In this document: in pieces, positions 38,101 through 50,100 of the stretch
How positions within the stretch are numbered: position 1 is the first letter of the stretch
Layout of the letters: each line of letters begins with the position of its first letter
DNA from: Antedon mediterranea
Taxonomy: Eukaryota; Echinodermata; Crinoidea; Comatulida; Antedonidae
NCBI RefSeq assembly: GCF_964355755.1
Contig: NC_092671.1
Location: 15,967,501 to 16,031,500 of the forward strand
Reading direction: 5' to 3'
DNA length: 64,000 nt
Notes under the pieces: model-generated
Seen by the model: only the letters and a program-made list of their open reading frames with translations
Told to the model about the DNA's origin: nothing
The model's database searches: none
Position numbers and translations under genes: made by a program

Positions 38101-41100
38101 CCGTCATATCTAAAATATTTTATTACTATGATACATATACCTTAATAATACTATTTTCCCCCAGAGAACTGTCCTTTCAACTACTGCAACAAAAAATGTC
38201 CCTTTGGTTATGCCACGGATGACTGTGGCTGTGACATTTGTGTGTGTCTACCAGGTAAGTAAGGCCTACATAGCTACATTAATGAATATTTCATATCATC
38301 AGGCTAACTACCTGCCTATAGGCCTAATGTTTTTCGCCACATGATGGGAAAAACTAAGTACCATCCAAGTATTATGGCTATATGCGGTACACACTGATAA
38401 TTAATTAATTGTGCAGTTATTAATCGAGGCTTCTATATCGAGCGTTATTTTTCTCCCTAATGAATGATAACTCGGTACAATTTGTAGTCGTAGTTATTCG
38501 TGATTATTATGTTTCCAGAGCCATGCGATCCTCCCGCTACATGTCTAATCGACCCATGTGATCCAGAGTTCTTTACATGCAATCTCAATCCAAATGCCGT
38601 TTGTGTGTAAGTATTATAGGCACTATACTTTAATTATATTTTTTTTTCATTTGAATTTTCTAAATTTAAAGTAAGTTTTTGTAATATTTTCAGTATATAT
38701 TGAATCATAATTACTTTGTAACACATGCAAAATTGATATCGGTGGTGTGAAAGTGAGATCAGGGCTAATAAGTGTTTTAGTTTTTAGGCCTTTTGCCATA
38801 TACCAAACTTGTTAGCACGCCAATAAAGTTATAAGCCATTCAATGTTGTATTACCATTCCATTTTAATTATCATTTGTAGCCCAAACAACTGCGATTGCA
38901 CTCAAGAGTTTTACACACATTCTGGTAAATTAGCAGTGTGTGGTAAGTTTATATTTCTCTTCAATGTAAAGTAGATTTTCGAAAATAATAAATACATGTC
39001 AGTATATAATACAATTACATACACATGTTCATATATCCATTCTTGTGTCACAAAAAACACACAAAATAAGATGCCATCTTTCGTACTTTGATATCTGCAG
39101 AGTGTCCGCCAGTCTGTGAAATAGCCTGTGAATTTGGAAATGTTCTTGATAAAAACGGTTGTCCAACGTGCGAATGCAAGCCCGCACCACGTAAGTTTAA
39201 ACCGTAAGGCCATATCCTATATGTACAATTAAGTATACAATGTTATTTTGAAACTTCAATATAAACCCACTTTAGTTTACTGTATTAATAGTGGGTCCCT
39301 TATTACTCAAAATTAGTTTCACAACAGTATGCACATTTTAATGTGCATAAGAGCTGTTAAAAAAGCTCTTATCTCTCCCAAACCTTCTGTTCATATTCCA
39401 TTAACGAAAGCTTCGTCAAACGTGATGCGACAAAAAATGTGATGTGCCCATTGATGTCATATCACTACCATATTTGAACATATCATTTCCATATTTGGGC
39501 ATATCACACTTTTTTGTCAAACTAGTTTGGTAGTGTAGACAGAGCTTTACAATAATATCCCATTATTAATATCTGTAGTTTATAGTTGAAAATAAACCTT
39601 TTTATGTTCAGCTTGTGAACTGGTTTCTTGTGGAAATAAAACGTGTCCATTCGGTTACGTGACAGACAGGAGAGGCTGTCCGACCTGTATCTGCTTACCA
39701 GGTATTGCAATTGATTGTATTTGTACGTTAATAAATATAATGTATTAAAATATTCCCAACCAAATCACACCATTAATACATATGGCCTATTGTTTCATAG
39801 TTTTGGTTTTATAAGTTAAAAGAATACAGGTCATCGATTAAATAACCTTAAAACAGATTTCTAACGATTTCACTGCCCGATTATTACTGTGAATCTGTTT
39901 ATAGATAAACCACTTTGATTATGCTTTTCAAACACAATATGTATAACAATAATAAAGACATAGGCCTAATAACTATCTGAAATCTACATCAATATACAGT
40001 TATATGTTATTGATTATAATATTGCTACTGTATAGAGCCTTGTGAAAACCCACCATTCTGTTTCATTGATCCTTGCGACAAACGTTTCTTCACCTGTGAA
40101 CTACAACCAGACGCAATTTGTGTGTAAGTTAAACCCTAAACAACCTTTTAAACTTGTCGAGTATTTAAAACAACATTATCAACTTTTTAACTTATAATTA
40201 GCCTCAATAAGACTGGTTTCAGGATTCTATTTGGGAAGGTGTGGGCCGGAACTATGGTTTGGGATACCTATGTGTAGGCCTACTCATTCTAATTATGGTT
40301 TAATGGTTTTAACCATTCAATTTAGACATTTATGTTCTCATAATATTGAACTTCGTTTTTAAAACCTACTTCTAGTTGTTTTTGTAAGGTTTAACGGTAC
40401 AAATATATCGATTTTCAGCGCTTCTTGTGTCTGTACTCAAGAATTTTATACACGAGATGGTGAGCTGGCGATCTGTGGTAAGTTTGACTATAATGAAGAA
40501 AGGTGATAAGATTGTAATAGTGATGACGAAAAGGATGAATATAATAAAGAGAGTGATACGATTGTAATAGTGATGACGAAAAGGATGACTATAATGAAGA
40601 GAGTGATAAGATTGTAATAGTGATGACGAAAAGGATGAATATAAAGAAGAGAGTGATAAGATTGTAATAGTGATGACGAAAAGGGTGACTATAATGAAGA
40701 GAGTGATAAGATTGTAATAGTGATGACGAAAAGGATGAATATAAAGAAGAGAGTGATAAGATTGTAATAGTGATGACGAAAAGGGTGACTATAATGAAGA
40801 GAATGATAAGATTGTAATATAGTGATGACGAAAAGGATGAATATAAAAAAGAGAGTGATAAGATTGTAATAGTGATGACAAAAACGATGACTATAATGAA
40901 GAGAGTAATAAGATTGTAATAGTGATGACGAAAACGATCAATATAAAGAAGAGAGTGATAAGATTGTAATAGTGATGACAAAAACGATGACTATAATGAA
41001 GAGAGTGATAAGATTGTAATAGTGATGACGAAAAGGATGAATATAAAGAAGAGAGTGATAAGATTGTAATAGTGATGACGAAAAGGATGAATATAAAGAA

Positions 41101-44100
41101 GAGAGTGATAAGATTGTAATAGTGATGACGAAAAGGGTGACTATAATGAAGAGAGTGATAAGATTGTAATAGTGATGACGAAAAGGATGACTATAATGAA
41201 GAGAGTGACAAGATTGTAATAGTGATGACGAAAAGGATGAATATAAAGAAGAGAGTGATAAGATTGTAATAGTGATGACAAAAAGGGTGACTATAATGAA
41301 GAGAGTGATAAGATTGTAATAGTGATGACAAAAACGATGACTATAATGAAGATAGTGATAAGATTGTAATAGTGATGACGAAAAGGATGAATATAAAGAA
41401 GAGTGTGATAAGATTGTAATAGTGATGACGAAAAGGATGAATATAAAGAAGAGAGTGACAAGATTGTAATAGTGATGACGAAAAGGATGACTATAATGAA
41501 GAGAGTGATAAGATTGTAATAGTGATGACGTAAAGGATGGATATAAAGAAGAGAGTGACAAGATTGTAATAGTGAGGACGAAAAGGATGAATATAAAGAA
41601 GAGAGTGATAAGATTGTAATAGTGATGACGAAAAGGATGACTATAATGAAGAGAGTGATAAGATTGTAATAGTGATGACAAAAACGATGACTATAATGAA
41701 GATAGTGATAAGATTGTAATAGTGATGACGAAAAGGATGAATATAAAGAAGAGTGTGATAAGATTGTAATAGTGATGACGAAAAGGATGAATATAAAGAA
41801 GAGAGTGATAAGATTGTAAAAGTGATGACGAAAAGGATGGATATAAAGAAGAGAGTGATAAGATTGTAATAGTGATGACGACAAGGATGACTATAATGAA
41901 GAGAGTGATAAGATTGTAATAGTGATGACGACAAGGATGACTATAATGAAGATAGTGATAAGATTGTAATAGTGATGACGTAAAGGATGAATATAAAGAA
42001 GAGAGTGACAAGATTGTAATAGTGATGACAAAAACGATGACTATAATGAATAGAGTGATAAGATTGTAATAGTGATGACGTAAAGGATGAATATAAAAAA
42101 GAGAGTGACAAGATTGTAATAGTGATGACGACAAGGATGACTATAATGAAGAGAGTGATAAGATTGTAATAGTGATGACGTAAAGGATGAATATAAAGAA
42201 GAGAGTGACAAGATTGTAAAAGTGATGACGAAAAGGATGACTATAATAAAGAGAGTGACAAGATTGTAATAGTGATGACGAAAAGGATGAATATAATGAA
42301 AAGAGTGATAAGATTGTAATAGTGATGACAAAAAGGATGACTATAATGAAGAGGGTGATAAGACTCAACTTGTGAAAATGCAACTTCCTTTATTTTTTAT
42401 TTTGAAAAATAAAACACTTTTTGCAACTGATTCCAATAATCCCGGAATAGATGGATGATAAAATATTGTTATGATTTTACTGATTATAACACCCTGTCTG
42501 TGTCAATGTAATAATGATGCCTTTATGGATGGAAATGTTTCGACAGTTCATGAGCTTTCTTTACATGATCTATTCTCTATCGAAGTTAAATAGCGGACTA
42601 TCAGAGTTCCATTTCGGTTCAGTTGGTTCTTAAACCTATCGAAGATAGTTACACACCTCTGAAACCCATCGGAGTATCAGAGGCGAATCGGATATCAGAG
42701 GCGAATCGGAGTTACATCGAGGTTAACGAAACCAAGTTACCGGTAACGAGTTAACTCAAGTGCGTGTAAACACTATGGATGTGTGCAGTTTGACCACATG
42801 CATTTCGAAACAGCTGAAGTGATGACGAAAAGGATGACTATAATAAAAACAGTGATAATATTTTAATAGTGATGACGAAAAGGATGAATATAATAAAGAG
42901 AGTGATAAGATTGTAATAGTGATGACAAAAAGGATGACTATAATGAAGAGAGTGATAAGATTGTAATAGTGATGACGAAAAGGATGACTATAATGAAGAG
43001 AGTGACAAGATTGTAATAGTGATGACAAAAAGGATGACTATAATGAAGAGGGTGATAAGATTGTAATAGTGATGACGAAAAGGATGACTATAATAAAGAG
43101 GGTGATAAGATTGTAATAGTGATGACGAAAAGGATGACTATAATGAAGAGGGTGATAAGATTGTAATAGTGATGACGAAAAGGATGACTATAATGAAGAG
43201 GGTGATAAGATTGTAATAGTGATGACGAAAAGGATGACTATAATGAAGAGGGTGATAAGATTGTAATAGTGATGACGAAAAGGATGACTATAATGAAGAG
43301 AGTGACAAGATTGTAATAGTGATGACAAAAAGGATGACTATAATGAAGAGAGTGACAAGATTGTAATAGTGATGACAAAAACGATGGCCATAATGAAGAG
43401 AGTGATAAGATTGTAATAGTGATGACGAAAAAGATGAATATAAAGAAGAGAGTGATAAGATTGTAATAGTGATGACGAAAACGAGGAATATAAAGAAGAT
43501 AGTGATACGATTGTAATAGTGATGACGAAAACGAGGAATATAAAGAAGATAGTGATAAGATTGTAATAGTGATGACGAAAAGGATGAATATAATAAAAAC
43601 AGTGATAATATTTTAATAGTGATACATTGGTTGTATTTCTCTTTTAGAACCGACCACGTGTCCACCAGTTTGTGATATATACTGTGAGTTTGGAAATGTT
43701 CTCGACGAAAATGGTTGCCCCACCTGCGTATGCGAACCAAGTTAGTATAAATGATGATAATTATAAAAATAATACCAATAAATTATGAAAAGTGTTAATG
43801 TGTAATTAGGATAGCAGTGGTATGATATGGAACTTTAATATTTCAGAACCGACGTGTCCTCCTTTATGCGAGAAATTCTGTTTGTATGGAAATGTTCTCG
43901 ATGAAAACGGTTGTCCAATATGCACATGCAAACCAAGTGAGTTTACACGACCATACTAATTACCATAATCTATGATATTATACTTACTTCAAAGAATAAT
44001 TGATGATAATGGTGCCGTGCTTTTCCATTCTTAGAGCCATGTCCTCCCGTTTGTGCAATATTCTGTGAGTTTGGAAACGTTCCCGATGAAAACGGTTGTC

Positions 44101-47100
44101 CCACATGTTTATGCAGACCAGGTGAGCAGGCCTAAGCTAATTTTAATTAAAAACACATTACACGGTCCACAGACTCCTACTTGTGAAAATGCAACTTCCT
44201 TTATTTTTTATTTTGAAAAATAAAACACTTTTTGCAACTGATTCCAATAATCCCGGAATAGATGGATGATAAAATATTGTTATGGTTTTACTGATTATAA
44301 CACCCTGTCTGTGTCAATGTAATAATGATGCCTTTATGGATGGAAATGTTTCGACAGTTCATGAGCTTTCTTTACATGATCTATTCTCTATCGAAGTTAA
44401 ATAGCGGACTATCAGAGTTCCATTTCGGTTCAGTTGGTTCTTAAACCTATCGAAGATAGTTACACACCTCTGAAACCCATCGGAGTATCAGAGGCGAATC
44501 GGATATCAGAGGCGAATCGGAGTTACATCGAGGTTAACGAAACCAAGTTACCGGTAACGAGTTAACTCAAGTGCGTGTAAACACTATGGATGTGTGCAGT
44601 TTAACCACATGCATTTCGAAACAGCTGAAGGTCAGGTCTTCGGTGGTGTGAACCTGTGAATCTTCCAAGCCAAAAGAGCCGAAAAAGAGATATCACCCAG
44701 ATAAATCTTCACCCATGAATCCTGCGGCTACAAGCGCCTCACTCTTGTTTATTCTGTAACTTTATTATCTATAAACCTGTATTTACACGCACTAGAATTA
44801 ACTCTGTTCTATTGTATACATGCTTAGGCTACTGCTCATCATATCCGAGTTACATCCGAGGTAAGTGGCCGTGCGATCAGTTAACTCTCTTACCTCCTCG
44901 TCGTTAACCGCGATATAACTCCGATGTAGCAGCTCTGTTTTGGGGTTAAAAATTACTTCTATATTCCCACCTCCACCTGTTTCGTTTACGTAAAATTAAA
45001 ATAAGATTGTTGGGCGTTTAGGCATACACTATCATAGGTTTGTTATAATTAACTTTCGCTCATTCATGCTATATAAGTACATTTATTTGTTTGGAGAAAA
45101 CATCATCCACTGTTCGACATTTGTATAGTTGTGCTAATATCAAAATAACACACCAGGAAATTTTCACAAAATAATTTGCTTTATGTGCAAGATATGTTTT
45201 ATATATTAAACAGCTCCTCTGATTGGTAGACCCTGTGCACCAGGAACACCCGGATGTGAAAATGGTGGTACGTGCGTACCAAACCCAGACGACAGTGGAT
45301 TTACGTGTGAATGTCCTAAATTATACTACGGAGAAATTTGTGAAAATGGTTTGTTTCTTCTTAAATATATAATTTAAAACAATTACAAATAAAGTTTAAA
45401 ACAAGATTGTGCAGACTGATTCCAATAATATACTAATAATGTGTTAATAATGTTCTTATTTCTATTCTAACAGCCTGCCCGTCTTTGTGCAAAAAATTGT
45501 GCCCTTATGGAAACGTTCTAGACGAAAACAACTGCCCAATTTGCGAGTGTAAACCAAGTAGGTTCAGTTATTATTTATACAATATAAAGTAAGGGTTGCG
45601 GTACACTAAGTTTCCAAAATGAAATACACGTCTCCACGTTTCAATTACAATCGTTCTTATGAATTAAAGAAGACGATTGCTACACAACCCAATCTCAAAG
45701 GCATTCACAACGTTTTAACTTGTTAATGTCCAATCGTTATGCAAACCTTTAGACAATCTTAATACAATAGTATAAACTAAAAAAACATTGATGTGACCAA
45801 CTGTCTTACCGGCAATATACTATAGTATATCTTAATATCAGGTATGGATATATTATGATCCATGTGTTAATCATTAATAAAACTGAAATTTTACCGGTGG
45901 AGAGAAAACAAAACAACGTTACAATATTTCAATAAAATGCTATAATCTCTATAAATTATAGTCAATTTTTCGTAACATAAAAAGTACTGTATATGACAAG
46001 ATACATGTTTTGTTTCCTTAGATCCCGCTTGTCCAATCCTTACATGTTTCAAATGTCCATACGGATTTGTGGAAGACAACAATGGCTGCATGACGTGCAT
46101 TTGTAAACCAAATCCAATTCCAGGTAATATACAATATAGTATTTACTAACATTATTTTCACTATTCAACAAAGGGCCAAACCACAAAAAACAACCCGTAA
46201 TATAACTAGATTTGATACTCGTCAACAACTGTAATACTTTTGTCGTTTTGTCCTGTACACATTATATTTTAGGAACAAATGTTTATTTTCATAAATGCGC
46301 AAAAAGTGACGCAGTAACAGACAACATATACAATTGGGCATCTCAATGACTATGATTAATTATGAATTGTTTTTTTTTTCTTAGACCCTGTTATTTGTCC
46401 CCTGTACAAATGTCTCCCATGTTCATTTGGTTATGAGTTGGATTCAGACGGCTGTCAGACATGCAAGTGCAAAACAGATCCAGGTAAGATAAGAATTAAT
46501 TACCTAGGCGTATTCAATTTGTTTTCTTTTGAAATTATTTCATCCATATCAAAAAAAATCTAATAGAAAGAAAAGGAAAAAACAAATTTGCATCATTTAG
46601 AAAACTCTAAAGCTGAAATATATAGAATACTTCTTCGTCTACAATATATCACATTGCAAACACAGATGCCAAGAATATTCAAAATACGTTGCATAAAACT
46701 ATCAATAGATTTTCGCATATTCTCATTAAAAGAAGGGATGCCATGTTCAATAAACATACAGGCACTACTGCTTCTTGAGATATTCAGTATACAGCGCAGA
46801 ACATTATTGTAGCATACATTAAGTGATCTAATAGTCTTATTAATATAGTCACACCAAATGGCAGCACAATACAGATTATTACAATATGATCTAAAGGGGC
46901 AACATTTAACATTAGTAGAGCATTTCATAAATTTGCGATTGAGTGAGTTGCTTCTAATACACAAAGACCCGTACTATACCTTCAAATATCGGCCTCATCC
47001 CTGCATATATTATATACAAACACTATGTTACCCTTTTGTGCTAAATCAACTATATACTACTTTATATAAACAGGCCCTGTGATTGGTAGACCCTGTGCTC

Positions 47101-50100
47101 CAGGAACACCCGGATGTGAAAATGGCGGGACATGCGTACCAAACCCAGACGACAGTGGATTTACGTGTGAATGTCCTAAATTATACTACGGAGAAATTTG
47201 CGAAAATGGTTTGTAGTTTGTATGTTTTAAATGAATTTATAACAAAAGTTCGTTCGATAATCTAAATATAGAAAGAAAAAAAAATATGATGAAAATGGAG
47301 TTGTGAGTTGATGACAAAGATGGTTGTTGAGAATGATGATAATACGTTGATGCGTCGATGTCGACGTCACTGTTGGTACGGATGATGAGTTGAGATTGAG
47401 AATGATGACGCTGATGATAATAATAATAATATAGTTGATATAGGAATGATAATGATGATGAAGATAACAATGATATAGTTGATAAAGAATGATAATGATG
47501 CTGTTGAGCATGATGACGATCTTTTTGGTGTTAAAATAAATATTACTTTTGTTTTTATTCTGATTATATACAGCCTGTCCGCCTTTGTGCAAGAAATTGT
47601 GCCCTTATGGAAACGTTCTAGACGAAAACAACTGTCCAATTTGCGAGTGTAAACCAAGTAGGTTCAGTTATTATACAAAATAGTAGATTTTATGTATAGT
47701 ATTAATTTAATAGTATGGGTCCGGCTTACAGCATGGAGGGAATATATATATATATATTGCACTGATGAAGGGCTAGTGTTGCCCGAAAGCTCTGCTAACT
47801 TTTCTGGCTGTTTTACTTCTCGTTTTGATTTAGCTTTTTGCTTTTATTTTGTATCTCCATTGAGATCCAGCCACTGATACCCACAGCATTGTCATTTTGT
47901 CAGTAATTTGCCTTTGGATTTATATATATATATATATATATATATTCCATGCTTACAGTAATATACGTAAAAACAAGTAAAGTACATCATCAGAAACACA
48001 GGTAATATACACATGAGAGTAAAAATAAATAATAACCCATTAATAGACTTTAATCTTCATATCAAGATAATGCATTCATACGTAAACATATAGACACACA
48101 TAGTAAGACTGTAAATAAACACATTGATGTGACCCTAGCCTGTGGAACATACTTATCGGTATGAATATGGTCCACGTCCTTATCACTAATCGAACTGAAA
48201 CTGAACCGGCAGAGAACACAAACATTGCAATAATATACTGTTTAAAAATCTCTATAAATTATGCAATTATATAACAAGTAGTACAAGACATGATACATGT
48301 TCTGTTTCCTTAGATCCCGCTTGTTCAATCCACACATGTTTCAAATGTCCATATGGATTTGTGGAAGACAACAATGGCTGCATGACGTGCATTTGTAAAC
48401 CAAATCCAAGTAAGTCCAGTACATTGACAACGTATCATCCACTAATTAACAAATAAAAAGGGTTACACAATGAAACCATAGAATAGGTTTACTATTAACT
48501 GGTCCTCTAGTAAACCCAGAACTATAATAATAATTGCTTAATAATGTTATATAGACAAGATAAAGGGGAAAGTACGATCACAAATCATATATAGTAAACT
48601 CAGAATCGTCTTCGTCGTCGTCAAAGCAAACTATGATAACAGCGTGGCTTCTCTAACAGTATTCTGAAACCTTCTCCTGTCTTCTGCCATCCTACTTGCT
48701 TGCTCCATAGAGCCAAACACATCTGCTATAATCTTCTTCCATCTTGGTCTTCCTCTTTTTCTCTTCCCTGGAATGTAAGCCTCCAAATTCTCTTCTCCAT
48801 TCCATCTTGTCGTTTAATGTGACCAAAGTAGCACAATTTCTGCTTTCTAACATAGTAAATGCGCAATATGGAATATGTTGTGTAAGAACAACACCACGTT
48901 CTTTAATGACTACCATTAATAAATGATTCATCTAGGAATTTTTTCCCCTCAGACCCTGTTATTTGTCCCGTGTGTGAGTACCAATGTCCATTTGGACATG
49001 AGTTAGATTCAGACGGTTGTAAGACTTGTCGATGCAAACCAAACCCAGGTAAGATTCACCAAAACTAATATACACGTAACCAAATCCGATACAAATCAAA
49101 CGGGTGTCACAAAAACTAACACTACGGTTACAATATGTGATAGGAGCCAAAAAATAGCTTTCGGTAATCGAAGTTTGACTCCTGTAATCTATCCTTATAA
49201 CTTCCAACCCGTGAAATTGGCTCAAATGGCAATCGATACAAAACGTTCCTGCGAATTTGGTTATCCGCAGCTGCTTAATCTATATCTAAGGAGTATATTA
49301 TTATTAAGCTACATTTTACACTTGTTCCATTTCACGGAACGGAAGACGGGATCGTTAAATTCTTGATAAATTTCCCATTATTTAATAAACGACGCCGCCT
49401 TGTGTGAATGCAGCTTTATTCAGTGAATATAAATTTTATTTTATAATACAGATCGTTGTCCTGGATCCAATGTTCCTACAGCTGATTGTAAGAATCCCTG
49501 CAAAGGGACGCGATGTCTCCTCGATGATTCTGCCATATGTGTGTAAGTAAAACTATAAAACTCGATGATGACGACAAAATGACCGCGAGAAAACACTGAC
49601 AAATAAAACTGTTGGCATTAAGAAATTACGATAGATAAGCAATTTATTATGTACAAATATTATCTTTCAGGCCTAACTTTTGCGGTGGATGTCACTACGA
49701 GTATTACGATGACAGCGCTAATTTAGTAGATTGTAAAGCTGGTATGTTTTTTTATTTGTTTTTACAGATAACACCTCAATGGACACCTAAATTAAGGGGA
49801 CACTAAGCAAGAGTCCCCTTAATATAGGGTTCATTTGCATTACCTCGAGTTATTGCAGAAAATGAATGGTGCGAGAATTAATACAACATCTAAACAATTA
49901 TAATAATTCTTTATTTTTTTTAAAGGTCATCCCTGCTACGATGGGTCACATAAGTGTTCCAGTGAATCAACATGTCGACCAAAAAACCCAGACCCATCTG
50001 ACCCACATTACACATGCGAATGTCCACCACAACTCACTGGAAAATATTGCAATGAAGGTACGTGCGGATGATGATTTCAATTTAATAGTAGGCCAACAAT

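Larger units (their letters stand above)
37167..40477 (+). other. Exons 7-14: EGF, antistasin and two-exon modules
   Basis: Exon 7 37167-37298 encodes an EGF-like domain (CLNGGVC ... [12 protein letters not shown]). Exon 8 38165-38254 is antistasin. Exons 9 (38519-38606) and 10 (38881-38942) are the second module. Exons 11 (39101-39190) and 12 (39612-39701) are antistasin. Exons 13 (40036-40123) and 14 (40419-40477) are the third module, close in sequence to the second (both carry DPCD and TQEFYT). Exons 5, 9 and 13 are each exactly 88 bp. Confidence 0.83.
43648..46483 (+). other. Exons 15-21: six antistasin domains and an EGF
   Basis: Exon 15 43648-43740, exon 16 43847-43936 and exon 17 44035-44121 are close antistasin sisters (all with YGNV/FGNV and DENGC). 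Exon 18 45214-45348 is an EGF ([19 protein letters not shown]). Exon 19 45474-45557, exon 20 46022-46123 and exon 21 46385-46483 are antistasin. All introns are phase 1. The donor of exon 18 is GTTTGT, weaker than the others. Confidence 0.83.

Noticed and set aside
40589-43740. Long minus-strand frames (up to 247 codons) rich in Ser, Leu, His, Tyr
   Set aside because: They are translations of the 50-bp minisatellite. Since 50 is not a multiple of 3 the frame cycles through all readings, and open stretches depend on which unit variant lacks a stop.
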